NCBI RefSeq assembly: GCF_018982965.1
Contig: NZ_JACBYP010000010.1
Span: forward strand, 54,160-118,159
DNA from: Streptomyces mayonensis
GTDB taxonomy: Bacteria; Actinomycetota; Actinomycetes; Streptomycetales; Streptomycetaceae
Length of the DNA: 64,000 bases
Direction of reading: 5' to 3'
The notes under the pieces were generated by a model. The model made no database searches. It was not told where the DNA came from and saw nothing but the letters and a program-made list of their open reading frames with translations. Positions 24,081 through 32,788 of this stretch are shown one piece after another. Position 1 is the stretch's first letter. Every line of letters starts with the position of its first letter. A program made the translations under genes and the position numbers.

Positions 24081-25211
24081 ATGCTTGACATCGCCGGTGA
24101 ACTGGGCCGCTGGCTCGCCGAGGGCCGGGAGTTCGCCGTCGCCACCGTCGTCTCCGTCAGCGGCAGCGCACCGCGCGGGCCCGGCGCCGCCCTCGCCGTC
24201 GACAGCGGCGGCACGGTGATCGGCTCGGTCTCCGGCGGCTGTGTGGAGGGCGCGGTGTACGAGCTGTGCGACGACGCCCTGCGCAGCGGCGAGACGGTGC
24301 GGCAACGGTTCGGCTACAGCGACGAGGACGCCTTCGCGGTGGGGCTGACCTGCGGCGGGGTCATCGACGTGATGGTCACGCCGGTCGGTGTCGACGCGCC
24401 GTCGAGGGAGGTGTTCCGGGCGGCGCTGGAGACCGCCGCCCGGGGCGGGACCGCGGCCCTGGCCAGGGTCGTCGAGGGCCCGCCCGAACTCCTGGGCCGG
24501 GCACTGCTCGTGCGCCCCGACGGTTCGCACGACGGCCGTCTCGGCGGCCACCCGGACCTGGACCGCACGGCGGTGGCCGAGGCCGGGGCGCTGCTGGACG
24601 CGGGCCGCACCGGCACGGTCGGCCTGTCCGAGGACGGGTCGCACTGCCCCGGCGGGCTCACCCTGCTCGTCGAGTCCAGCGTGCCGCCGCCCCGCATGAT
24701 CGTCTTCGGTGCCGTCGACTTCGCCGCGGCCCTGGTGCGGGCCGGCAAGTTCCTCGGCCACCACGTCACGGTGTGCGACGCCCGGCCCGTCTTCGCGACC
24801 CGGGCGCGTTTCCCCGAGGCCGACGAGGTCGTCGTCGACTGGCCGCACCGCTACCTGCGGGAGACCCGGACCGACGAGCGCACGGTGGTGTGCGTGCTCA
24901 CCCACGACGCCAAGTTCGACGTGCCGCTGCTCACGGAGGCGCTGCGGTTGCCGGTCGCGTTCGTCGGGGCGATGGGCTCGCGCCGCACCCACGCCGACCG
25001 CGACCGGAGGCTGCGCGAGGCGGGCCTGACCGGGCGCGAACTGTCCCGGCTGCGCTCACCGATCGGCCTCGACCTCGGCGCCCGTACCCCCGAGGAGACG
25101 GCACTGTCCATCGCGGCGGAGATCGTCGCCGCCCGCCGCGGCGGCACGGGCGTCCCCCTGACGGGCGGCGAGAGCCCGATCCACCGCGACCTGACGACGA
25201 CGGCCGCCTGA
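24081..25211 (+). CDS. xdhC: XdhC/CoxI family molybdenum cofactor insertion chaperone
   Basis: The 376 residues contain the XdhC/CoxI domain (ATVVSVSGSAPRGPGAALAV and SVSGGCVEGAVYE near residues 25-65) and a C-terminal Rossmann-like XdhC_C domain (MIVFGAVDFAAALVRAGKFLGH, then FVGAMGSRRTH and GLDLGARTPEETALSIAAEI). Such proteins bind the molybdopterin cofactor, help its sulfuration or dinucleotide form, and insert it into the enzyme encoded upstream. The ATG lies seven bases after the GGAGG of the last tandem repeat. It closes the operon. Confidence 0.93.
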   Translation: MLDIAGELGRWLAEGREFAVATVVSVSGSAPRGPGAALAVDSGGTVIGSVSGGCVEGAVYELCDDALRSGETVRQRFGYSDEDAFAVGLTCGGVIDVMVTPVGVDAPSREVFRAALETAARGGTAALARVVEGPPELLGRALLVRPDGSHDGRLGGHPDLDRTAVAEAGALLDAGRTGTVGLSEDGSHCPGGLTLLVESSVPPPRMIVFGAVDFAAALVRAGKFLGHHVTVCDARPVFATRARFPEADEVVVDWPHRYLRETRTDERTVVCVLTHDAKFDVPLLTEALRLPVAFVGAMGSRRTHADRDRRLREAGLTGRELSRLRSPIGLDLGARTPEETALSIAAEIVAARRGGTGVPLTGGESPIHRDLTTTAA

Positions 25212-25666
25212 GAGGCCGCTGCGGCACCCGGGGGCAGGCCGGCCGGGATGGTGTCCCGGCCGGTCCGCCCCCGTCGTGCTCGGACACGACAGGCCGACGG
25301 GCACGCCGAGCGACGCCTCCGTCGGACACGGGCGTCGGGATGCCCACGGCCGACGGGCCGTGTCGCGCGGCCGGGACCCGGCACGGGCGGTGAACCGGGA
25401 CCCGGCACGGGCGGTGAAGGAGATGGTCCGGTCGGGGCCGGCATCGGCCGGCGGGCCGCCGTCGGCTTGCGGACGCCCACCCGGGCGGCACGCCCACGAC
25501 GCGCACGACTGCCCGCCGTGAGGGCGGCCGCCCGCGACGCGCACGAGCGTCCGCGGGGCGCACGACTGCCCGCGGCGCGGATACTCCGGTACGGGGGAAG
25601 CCGGGCCCGTGAAGCAGACGGTTTCCGCGACCGGCTCCGCGCCCCGCGCCACGGCGGCCCCGCGGG
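25212..25666. other. Gene-free spacer between convergent xdhC and GH15 genes
   Basis: These 455 bases contain no reading frame with family resemblance or a ribosome-binding site. They hold a perfect 24-bp tandem duplication (25371-25418) and two dispersed copies of CGCACGACTGCCCGC near 25503 and 25558. The rest is GC-rich and unremarkable. Confidence 0.7.
25371..25418. repeat. Perfect 24-bp tandem duplication
   Basis: Two identical adjacent copies begin at 25371 and 25395; each starts CCGGGACCCGGCACGGG and ends GGTGAA. It lies in the intergenic spacer after xdhC. Confidence 0.95.
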
Positions 25667-27442
25667 TCAGGGCAGGGCCGACTCGTCCGCCAGGCGGACC
25701 GCGCACTCCAGCATCAGGGCGTGCACGAAGGCCTGGGGGAGGTTGCCGCGCAGCTGCCGCTGGCGCACGTCGTACTCCTCGGCGAACAGCCCGGGCGGGC
25801 CGCAGGCAGCCCGGGTGCGTTCGAACCAGCGGAACGCGCCGACCCGGTCACCGACCCGGTGCGTCGCCAGGGCCATGGTGAACCCGCAGAGCAGAAAGGC
25901 GCCCTCGGCCGTGCCGAGGGGCATACCCGGGTGTTCGAAGCGGTACAGGTACCCGTCCTCGGCGAGCCGGGACTCGACGAACGCGCGGGTGGCGGCGCCG
26001 TCGTCGTCGCCGAACGTGCAGCCACGGGCCATCGGTACCAGCAGCGCCGCCTCCGGACCGTCGTCGTCGGCGGCCCGCCGCCAGCGCCCGTCGGCATCCA
26101 GGCAGCGGCGCCGGGTCTCGCGCAGCACCGTGTCGCCGAGCTCGGCGCACCGGCGGCCGGACGCGCCCGGCAGCACCTCGGCCATCCGCCGCAGCCCGCA
26201 CACCACGCTCAGCCGCGAGTGCGTCCACCACCGGTCCTCCAACTCCCACAGCCCGGCCTCCGGCTTCAGCCACTGCCGCTCCACGACGTCCACGGCGACC
26301 CCGGCGGCGCGTTCCGCCTCCTCGGTCAGCCGGTCGTGCGCCGCGGCCGCGGCGAACAGCTGCAGCGCCTCGCCGAAGGTGTCCAGCTGGAACTGGGCCC
26401 CCGCGTCGTTGCCGACGTGATCGGTGCCGCCGGGGTACCCCGGCAGCCGCAGGGACCGCTCCCGGCCGACCGGCCGGCCGTCGACGGTGTACGCGGGCCG
26501 CACCCCGTCGCCGTCCGCGAGGATGCGCTCGGCGACGAAGCGCACGGCGTCGTCGACCAGCGGATGGGGTCCGTGCGCGGCGACCGCGAGACCGGCGTAG
26601 CACTGGTCGCGCAGCCAGGCGTAGCGGTAGTCGTAGTTGCGCCCGGTGTTGGCCCGCTCCGGCAGCGACGTGGTGGCCGCGGCCACCATCCCGCCGGAGC
26701 CGCTGGTCAGCCCGCGCAGCACCGCGTAGGCGTGCCGGGCGTCGCGCGGGGCGACCAGCCGCGAGCAGTCCGGGACCGCCTGCCGCCACTCCCGCTCGGT
26801 GGCCGCCCACAGGGCGTCCGCGTCCAGCGGTTCTGTCTCCCGCTGCCGGGCCAGTTCCAGCACCAGGTCGTGCGACTCGTCCTCGCGCAGCCCGAACTCG
26901 CCGCACCACCCCCTCTCCGGGCGCCACACCGCCTCCGGAGCACCCGCCAGCCGCATCCGCAGCCCCTCCGTACCGGCCGTCCACACCCCGTCCTCCAGCC
27001 GGGGGCCGGACATCCGGCCGCTGCCGAAACCGGGCCGCGGATCCAGGTCCAGGCGGAGTCGCGCCCCGCCCCGCACCACGCGCATCCGGCGCAGCAGCAC
27101 CAGCCGGTCGGTACGGGCCGGCAGCGCCAGGGCCTCGCGGCACTCGATCACGCAGCCGGCGGTCACCCACCGGCTCACCCGGATCAGCGTGCCCTCCTCG
27201 TAGGAGCCGCCCCAGACGTGCCAGGGATCCGCCGGCTCCACCGTGTAGTGCCCGGCACCGCCGATGAGCGCGGAGAACACCGCGTCGTCGTGCCATCGCG
27301 GGGCGCACAGCCACACGATCCGGCCCCGCGGGTCCAGGACCGCCCCCCGCTCGCCGTCGGCGAGCACGGCGTACTCGCGCAGCGCCCAGGGGGGACACGA
27401 CAGATCCGGCGCCGCCGCGCGCTGGCCGTCGTTGTCGCTCAT
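25667..27442 (-). CDS. Glycoside hydrolase family 15 protein
   Basis: A 591-residue GH15 protein (glucoamylase/trehalase family). The N-terminal super-sandwich starts LREYAVLADGERGAVLDPRGRIVWLCAPR, and the (alpha/alpha)6 catalytic part shows ERANTGRNYDYRYAWLRDQCY, the general-acid region WELEDRWWTHSRL near residue 420, and the general-base region LFAEEYDVRQRQLRGNLPQAFVH near 550. No signal peptide is present, so it is cytosolic, in line with the bacterial members acting on trehalose or short maltooligosaccharides. It starts four bases after the deacetylase stop, forming a two-gene unit with it. Confidence 0.92.
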   Translation of the reverse strand: MSDNDGQRAAAPDLSCPPWALREYAVLADGERGAVLDPRGRIVWLCAPRWHDDAVFSALIGGAGHYTVEPADPWHVWGGSYEEGTLIRVSRWVTAGCVIECREALALPARTDRLVLLRRMRVVRGGARLRLDLDPRPGFGSGRMSGPRLEDGVWTAGTEGLRMRLAGAPEAVWRPERGWCGEFGLREDESHDLVLELARQRETEPLDADALWAATEREWRQAVPDCSRLVAPRDARHAYAVLRGLTSGSGGMVAAATTSLPERANTGRNYDYRYAWLRDQCYAGLAVAAHGPHPLVDDAVRFVAERILADGDGVRPAYTVDGRPVGRERSLRLPGYPGGTDHVGNDAGAQFQLDTFGEALQLFAAAAAHDRLTEEAERAAGVAVDVVERQWLKPEAGLWELEDRWWTHSRLSVVCGLRRMAEVLPGASGRRCAELGDTVLRETRRRCLDADGRWRRAADDDGPEAALLVPMARGCTFGDDDGAATRAFVESRLAEDGYLYRFEHPGMPLGTAEGAFLLCGFTMALATHRVGDRVGAFRWFERTRAACGPPGLFAEEYDVRQRQLRGNLPQAFVHALMLECAVRLADESALP

Positions 27443-27446
27443 GACG

Positions 27447-28361
27447 CTACGACTGTCCCGGTGCCGATCGCCGAAACGGTCGCACCCCCGAGGTCACCGG
27501 ACCGGCCCCGCCCGGCCCCTCCCACCGTCCGGACGCCCGCGCCGCCGCGGCCGCCGCCTCCGCCCCGCCGGAACTCCCCGCACCCGGCGGTCCCGGACAC
27601 GCAGACGTACCGCCCGACGGGTCGGAGCCCCTGCCGGGCACCCCGTGCTCGCCCAGCGGGCCAACCTCCAGCCCCGCCTCGCGGCAGTCGCGCACGATGC
27701 CGGGCAGGGCACCGAGCGTGGCCCGCCAGCTGCCCGGTGCGGAGGCGTGGTCGGTGTCGTGCAGGAGGACCGTGCCGCCGCCGCGCAGCGCGGCCGCGAC
27801 GGTCGCCCGGACCGATTCGGGCGTGGCGTCCGCGCGCCAGTCCTTCCCCCACGCCGTCCACAGCACCGGCCGCAGCCCGGCCCTGCGGGCGGCGGACCAG
27901 CGGCCGGTGGTGAGGATGCCGTAGGGCGGGCGGTACCACCGCGGGGCCTGCCCGGCGGCCTCGCCCACGACCTGGGCGGCGCGCAGCACCTCGCGGACGT
28001 CCCGTACCGGCGTCGGCAGCCAGGGACGGTCGTGCGACCAGCCGTGGACGGCGAGCTCGTGACCCCTGCGGACCGTCTCGCCCGCCACCGCCGGCCGCCG
28101 GGCCACGTTCTCGCCCAGGAAGAAGAACGTCGCCCGTACTCCGAGCGCGTCCAGCACGTCGAGGATCCGCGGTGTGGACAGGGGATCCGGGCCGTCGTCG
28201 AAGGTGAGGGCGACGTGCCCGGAGCGGCCCTGGCCCGCCAGGGCCGGGAACCGGCGACGGCGCAGTTCCGGCAGCCAGGTCGCCGCCGGACCGATGTGGG
28301 CCAGCGCGCCGACGACGACCGGCGCGGTGGCACGCACCGCCCACCCGGCCCCTTGACGCAT
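27447..28361 (-). CDS. NodB-type polysaccharide deacetylase
   Basis: The 304-residue protein has the carbohydrate esterase 4 motifs: TFDDGPD at residues 53-59 (Asp55, Asp56), HGWSH as the metal-binding H-x3-H, RPPYGI, and LLHDTDH near the end of the barrel. One hydrophobic N-terminal segment (APVVVGALAHIGPAATWL) could anchor it or act as an uncleaved signal. The last ~55 residues are Gly/Pro/Ser-rich and outside the domain. I use the ATG at 28361 because GGGAGG lies seven bases ahead. The family removes N- or O-acetyl groups from chitin, peptidoglycan or other glycans. The GH15 gene follows in the same transcript. Confidence 0.92.
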   Translation of the reverse strand: MRQGAGWAVRATAPVVVGALAHIGPAATWLPELRRRRFPALAGQGRSGHVALTFDDGPDPLSTPRILDVLDALGVRATFFFLGENVARRPAVAGETVRRGHELAVHGWSHDRPWLPTPVRDVREVLRAAQVVGEAAGQAPRWYRPPYGILTTGRWSAARRAGLRPVLWTAWGKDWRADATPESVRATVAAALRGGGTVLLHDTDHASAPGSWRATLGALPGIVRDCREAGLEVGPLGEHGVPGRGSDPSGGTSACPGPPGAGSSGGAEAAAAAARASGRWEGPGGAGPVTSGVRPFRRSAPGQS

Positions 28362-28423
28362 CCGGGTGCCTCCCGTCGGCCCGCACGCCGTCTTGCAGCC
28401 GATGCCCGTCACCACTCCTCCGT

Positions 28424-28463
28424 CCCCTTCCTCACTCTTCGATCCCCTTCTCCTCACTCTTCG
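28424..28463. repeat. Imperfect ~20-bp duplication overlapping the end of the permease gene
   Basis: CCCCTTCCTCACTCTTCG (28424-28441) recurs as CCCCTTCTCCTCACTCTTCG (28444-28463), and a third partial copy follows. On the minus strand the unit includes the stop codon of the permease, so the region looks like a duplicated gene tail. Confidence 0.85.
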
Positions 28464-29398
28464 GTCCCCTTCCGCCGCTCGCTCCGCCCCCGTCTCCACG
28501 GCCGCCGCCCGGGCCCGTCCCGCGCCGCCGGAGCCGTGTCCCACGCGCCGTGGACCGACGGCGCCCGGGCCAGTCCGACACTGCCGAGGCCGATCAGCGT
28601 CACCCCGACCAGCTCGGGCAGCACCCGCACCCCGAGCGCGATCTGCTCGCCGAACAGGCCCCAGCCCAGGGCGACGCTGGTCAGCGCGTCGCCCAGGGTC
28701 AGCGCGGGCTGCGACGCCGCCAGCGTCCCCGCCCGCAACGCGCTCTGCAGCAGCAGGAAGCTGGCCACCCCGACCACCGCGGTGGCGTAGGGCGGCCACT
28801 GGGCCAGTACCGCTCCCACTCCCTGAGGCAGCCGGCCGGTGACCTCCTTCAGCAGCGCCGCCGTACCGCCGAACCCCACCGCGGACGCCGACCCGAACAG
28901 CGCGGCCCGCGGGGCGCCCCGCAGGAGACTCCCGACCGAGGCGAGGACCGTCACCAGCACGAACAGCCCCGCACCGGCCCAGGCCCAGCGGCCCTCGACG
29001 GCCGTGTCGCGCCCGGCCGAGGGGGCCGCGGCACCCAGGAACAGCGCGAGGCCCACCGCGAGGGCGGCGAAGGACAGCCAGGTCCGCGGGTCCGGCGGAT
29101 GGTGGAAGACCAGGCTGCCGACCATCAGGGTGAACAGCAGTTCCGTGGCCATCAGCGGCTGAACGACGGCGAGACTCCCCACCGCCAGCGCCGCGGCCTG
29201 CAGCACCGTCGTCAGGGCGAGCAGCGCCGCGCCGCCCACCCAGTACCGGTCCCGCGACAGCCGCAGCAGGGAACTCAGCGCCGTGTGCCGGGCACCCGCG
29301 CGGTCCTCGTCCTGCGCGGCAGCCCTGCGCTGCAGCACCGAAGCCGCCGCGTTCGACAGTGCCGCGAACAGGGCGAGGACGACGGTGAGGACGCTCAC
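28454..29398 (-). CDS. DMT-superfamily (EamA-like) permease
   Basis: The 314-residue membrane protein has about nine to ten hydrophobic segments in two related halves, beginning VSVLTVVLALFAALSNAAASVLQRRAA and containing VQPLMATELLFTLMVGSLVF and ASQPALTLGDALTSVALGW, where the small polar motif in each half is typical of drug/metabolite transporters. The C-terminal 30 residues are basic and cytosolic. GTG 29398 is chosen as it opens the first membrane segment; its ribosome-binding site is weak. It follows the SDR gene by 16 bases. The cargo is unknown. Confidence 0.85.
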   Translation of the reverse strand: MSVLTVVLALFAALSNAAASVLQRRAAAQDEDRAGARHTALSSLLRLSRDRYWVGGAALLALTTVLQAAALAVGSLAVVQPLMATELLFTLMVGSLVFHHPPDPRTWLSFAALAVGLALFLGAAAPSAGRDTAVEGRWAWAGAGLFVLVTVLASVGSLLRGAPRAALFGSASAVGFGGTAALLKEVTGRLPQGVGAVLAQWPPYATAVVGVASFLLLQSALRAGTLAASQPALTLGDALTSVALGWGLFGEQIALGVRVLPELVGVTLIGLGSVGLARAPSVHGAWDTAPAARDGPGRRPWRRGRSERRKGTEE

Positions 29399-29414
29399 CC
29401 CCGCGCGCCCCCGC

Positions 29415-30269
29415 TCATCCGAACCGCGCGGCCAGCCGCCGGTACAGTCCGGGAGCCGCGCCCCGCACCCGGCACGGAAGCCGCAGCCACGAGGGGACGT
29501 ACACCTCGTCACGGCCCCGTGCCACCGCGGTCCGCACCGCCTCGGCCACGCGCTCCGGGGGGACCGGGCGCGGCCTGGACCGCTGGTAGGGAGCCCCGCG
29601 GCGCTCGAAGAACGGCGTGTCGACGACCCCCGGCACCACATGGGTGACCCCCACACCCGTGCCCCGCAGTTCGTAGCGCAGCGCGTCCGCGAAGGCGCCG
29701 ACGGCCGCCTTGGCGGCCGAGTACACGGCCTCGTCGCGCACCGCCACACTGCCCGCAAGCGACCCGATGAGCACCACCCGCCCCGAACCCGCCCGCACCA
29801 TCTGGGGCAGCACCAGCCGCACCAGCCGCAGCGTGGCCAGCACGTTGATGTCGAGCACCTCGTCGACCGTGTGCGGCGGCATGTCCAGGAACTCCCCGGC
29901 CCAGCCGACGCCGGCCCCGGCCACCAGGAGATCCACCCGGCCGGTCGCGGCCAGGGTGAAGTCCGTCAGCTGCCGGTCGGCGCCGGGCAGGGTGAGGTCC
30001 GCCGCGAAGGCCGTGGCGCTCGTGTCGTCCGCGACCTCGCGCAGCCGCACCGGGTCGCGCCCGGTGAGTACCAGCCGCCAGCCGCCCTCGTCGTCCAGGC
30101 GGCGGGCCACGGCCGCGCCGATGCCGGAGGACGCCCCCGTGACCAGTGCCGTACGGGTCCGCGTGTCCCGGACCGGGCCGGGCGGCCGCCGGGCCCTCGC
30201 ACGGTCCGCGTCGGGGGCGACGACCTGCGGTCCGGCAGCGGGCCGGGGGCGGGAGAACGCATGGACCAT
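29415..30269 (-). CDS. Short-chain dehydrogenase/reductase
   Basis: A 284-residue SDR with TGASSGIG, the catalytic triad around VLIGSLAGS and YSAAKAAV, and a basic 35-residue N-terminal leader before the Rossmann fold. In place of NNAG it has VAGAGVG. The start at 30269 has AAGGTGG ahead of it; the frame is open upstream but reads as noise. The C-terminal VYVPSWLRLPCRVRGAAPGLYRRLAARFG is common in actinobacterial SDRs next to transporters. It is divergent from the glycosyltransferase gene. Confidence 0.88.
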   Translation of the reverse strand: MVHAFSRPRPAAGPQVVAPDADRARARRPPGPVRDTRTRTALVTGASSGIGAAVARRLDDEGGWRLVLTGRDPVRLREVADDTSATAFAADLTLPGADRQLTDFTLAATGRVDLLVAGAGVGWAGEFLDMPPHTVDEVLDINVLATLRLVRLVLPQMVRAGSGRVVLIGSLAGSVAVRDEAVYSAAKAAVGAFADALRYELRGTGVGVTHVVPGVVDTPFFERRGAPYQRSRPRPVPPERVAEAVRTAVARGRDEVYVPSWLRLPCRVRGAAPGLYRRLAARFG

Positions 30270-30397
30270 GGGGACCACCTTGGCTCGGGGCGGACACCGG
30301 GAGCGGCCGACCGCATGGCCGGGCCCCGCCCGTCCGGCCGGACGGGCGGTCACGGAGTATCCAGACCAGCACGTCCGAAACGTTGGGTTATGCGGCA

Positions 30398-30419
30398 GTT
30401 TGGAATATCGGTTTGGAAT
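30398..30419. repeat. Two copies of GTTTGGAAT, 13 bp apart, in a divergent promoter region
   Basis: The nonamer occurs at 30398-30406 and 30411-30419 in one of the few A/T-rich patches of the window, between the divergent SDR and glycosyltransferase genes. It may be a direct-repeat regulator site or part of the promoter of the + strand gene, whose GTG start is only 27 bases away. Confidence 0.5.
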
Positions 30420-30445
30420 GATTCGGTCGGGCAACCTGAACCGCC

Positions 30446-31630
30446 GTGCGTCCCAGCAGCCCATCACCCGGCCCGGCCCCGGCCCCGTCCGTCTCCCGGC
30501 GGCCGGCCCCGTCCCGGGCCCCCGGCGACGGCAGGCACCTGCTCCTGCTCAGCGCGAGCATGGGTGCCGGACACGACACGGTCGCCGCCGAACTGGCCCG
30601 CCGCGCCCGGGAGCGGGGCGATTCCGCACTCGTCGTCGACGTCCTGGAACTGCTGCCGTACGGCCTCGGCGGTGCGCTGCGGCGCTTCTACCACGGCTCC
30701 GTACGCCACTTCCCCTGGGCGTACGCGGTCCTGTACCGCCTCTTCCTGCGCCCCGGACCCGGACGCCGGCCCGGCGGCACCCCCCTCGCCCGGCTGGCCG
30801 GCGGGCGGCTGCTCGAACTCGTCGCCCGCACGGGCGCCGACGTCGTCGTACCCGTGTTCCACCTCGGCGCCCAGCTGACCGGGCATCTCCGGGCCCGCGG
30901 CCTGCTCCCGGTGCCCAGCGTCGTCCTCGTGATCGACTTCGAGATCCACCGGCAGTGGCTCCACCCCGGCAACGACCACTGCCTGTGCCTCACCGAGGAC
31001 GCCGCCCGCGCGGTGCGCGAGGGCACCGGCACCGCCGCGGGGACCTGCGGCCCCGTCGTGGCCCCGCAGTTCCTCGCCGCCGCCCCCGGAGCAGCCCGGT
31101 GGCGGGAGCTCTTCGGCCGGCTCGCTCCCGGACGGCCCGCGGCCGTGCTGTCCGCCGGCGCCTGGGGGGTCGGCTCCCAGCTGGAGACCACCGTCCGGCT
31201 CCTGGCAGGACACGGCTACCTGCCCGTCGTGCTCTGCGGCGACAACCGGCGGCTGCGCCACCGGCTGGCCCGCACCCGGGGCGCTCTCGCGCTGGGCTGG
31301 GTGCGGGACATGCCGGGACTGCTGCACGCCGCGGACGCACTGATCGACAACGCCGCGGGCCAGACCGCCGTACAGGCGCTCGCGGCCGGACTCCCCGTCG
31401 TGGGGCACCGCCCGATACCCGGCCACGGCGCGGACGGTGTCCGGCGGATGGCCCGGCTGGGCCTGTCGGACTTCGCAGGGGACGAGTCCGCGCTGCTCGA
31501 CGCGCTGGGACGGCTCACCGCCCCGGGCCCGCGGCGCCGGGAGCGCATCGCCGCCGGGCGTGCGCTGTTCGCCGACGACGCCCTGGCCCGGGTGACCGAC
31601 ATCGCCCGCACCGCTCGCGACCGCCGCTGA
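30446..31630 (+). CDS. MGDG-synthase-like glycosyltransferase (GT28 group)
   Basis: The 394-residue protein has the N-terminal MGDG_synth block LLLLSASMGAGHDTVAAELARRARERG with the His of the sugar/lipid acceptor pocket, and the C-terminal UDP-sugar-binding block ADALIDNAAGQTAVQALAAGLPVVGHRPIPGHG. Family members transfer hexose from UDP-sugar to diacylglycerol at the membrane face; no membrane-spanning segment is present. GTG 30446 is the only good start near the promoter-like region. The first 28 residues are Pro/Ser-rich. The acceptor is unknown. Confidence 0.88.
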   Translation: MRPSSPSPGPAPAPSVSRRPAPSRAPGDGRHLLLLSASMGAGHDTVAAELARRARERGDSALVVDVLELLPYGLGGALRRFYHGSVRHFPWAYAVLYRLFLRPGPGRRPGGTPLARLAGGRLLELVARTGADVVVPVFHLGAQLTGHLRARGLLPVPSVVLVIDFEIHRQWLHPGNDHCLCLTEDAARAVREGTGTAAGTCGPVVAPQFLAAAPGAARWRELFGRLAPGRPAAVLSAGAWGVGSQLETTVRLLAGHGYLPVVLCGDNRRLRHRLARTRGALALGWVRDMPGLLHAADALIDNAAGQTAVQALAAGLPVVGHRPIPGHGADGVRRMARLGLSDFAGDESALLDALGRLTAPGPRRRERIAAGRALFADDALARVTDIARTARDRR

Positions 31631-31801
31631 CGACCGCACCGCGACCGGGACGGCACCCGTTTCCCCCACCGGGGCCGCGGGCACCCGGCGACGGCGGGGA
31701 ACGGCGGCCGGCGCGGTGCCACGGCGAGGCTGCACGGTGCCACGGAGAGGCGGCATGCGGACAGAGGCGGCACGGACGAGGTGGCCCAGGGAGGTGACGG
31801 C

Positions 31802-32194
31802 GTGCGGCTCGACGAATTCCTGACCCGGGTGCGCGACCGCGGCGAGTACCGCGACGACGACGAGGCCGAACAGGTCAGCAGGGCCGTCCTGTGGGTGATC
31901 GCGTCCCGCGTCGCGCCGGAGGAAGCCGCCCGGCTCGCCGCCGACCTGCCGGCGCCCCTGGACGACGCACTGCGCCTCGAACGCGGTCGCCCCGAGTCCT
32001 TCGACCGCGAGGAGTTCCTCAGGCGCGTGGCCCGCCAGACCGGTGCGCGGCCGCGCACCGCCCAGTGGGACGCCGGCGCGGTGCTCTCCACCCTCGCCGA
32101 GGCGGTCCCCCACGAGCATGTGGACCGGCTCCTGACCCGCCTGCCCACGGGCAGCGCAGAGCTCTTCGGCGAACCGCCCGGGGAGCCGCGCTGA
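31802..32194 (+). CDS. DUF2267 family protein
   Basis: A small acidic protein of 130 residues with the DUF2267 pattern: FLTRVRDRGEYRDDDEAEQVSRAVLWVIASRV, the Pro-rich turn LPAPLDDALR, and a repeat of the same fold in the second half (EFLRRVARQTG...LSTLAEAVPHEHVDRLLTRLP). The GTG at 31802 is preferred because GGGAGGTGA lies directly ahead. No biochemical role is established for this family. The 171-bp spacer before it contains short GTGCCACGG repeats but no gene. Confidence 0.8.
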   Translation: MRLDEFLTRVRDRGEYRDDDEAEQVSRAVLWVIASRVAPEEAARLAADLPAPLDDALRLERGRPESFDREEFLRRVARQTGARPRTAQWDAGAVLSTLAEAVPHEHVDRLLTRLPTGSAELFGEPPGEPR

Positions 32195-32278
32195 GAGCGG
32201 CTGCTCCCGCGCGTTGCGGACGGCGCGAACAGGGCACCCGGCCCCGGTCCGAAGCGAGGGCCACCCGAGGAGGCAGCC

Positions 32279-32770
32279 ATGACGGACGTCGATCAGCGCT
32301 ACGGCGTCGGAGAGGACAACCCGCTCGGCGGCTACGCGGCGCTCGCGGCGGCCTTCGCGACCGGCACCGGCGTGTTCGCGGCCACGGCGTGGCGGCGTGG
32401 GCTGCGGCTGCCCGACACCGTGCCTCCCTGGGACGTCGCCCTGCTGGGCGCGGCGACGTTCAAGGCGTCCCGGCTGCTGACCAAGGACAAGGTCACCAGC
32501 TTTCTGCGGGCGCCGTTCACCAGGCGCGAAGGGGAGGGGGAGGGCAGCGAGGTGATGGACGCTCCGCGCGGCAGCGGCCTGCGCCGTGCCGTCGGCGACC
32601 TCCTCTCCTGCCCCTTCTGCACCTCCGCCTGGGTGGCAGGCGGCCTCGTCGGCACCTACGCCGTCGCGCCCCGCGCCGGACGGCTGGTGTGTGCGGGGCT
32701 CAGCGCTGTCGTGGTGTCGGACTGGCTGCAGTACGCGTGGAGCGCGACGGAGCAGAAGGCGGAGGAATGA
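32279..32770 (+). CDS. DUF1360 family membrane protein
   Basis: The 163 residues match DUF1360: a first hydrophobic segment (YAALAAAFATGTGVFAATAW), the conserved KASRLLTKDKVTSFLRAPFTR, then LLSCPFCTSAWVAG with the Cys-x2-Cys pair, and a last hydrophobic part VVVSDWLQYAW. In Bacillus the family includes a sporulation protein, but the Streptomyces role is unknown. GAGG precedes the ATG. It ends 18 bases before the convergent DUF5997 gene. Confidence 0.85.
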   Translation: MTDVDQRYGVGEDNPLGGYAALAAAFATGTGVFAATAWRRGLRLPDTVPPWDVALLGAATFKASRLLTKDKVTSFLRAPFTRREGEGEGSEVMDAPRGSGLRRAVGDLLSCPFCTSAWVAGGLVGTYAVAPRAGRLVCAGLSAVVVSDWLQYAWSATEQKAEE

Positions 32771-32788
32771 CCGCCCGGACGGGCGGGG

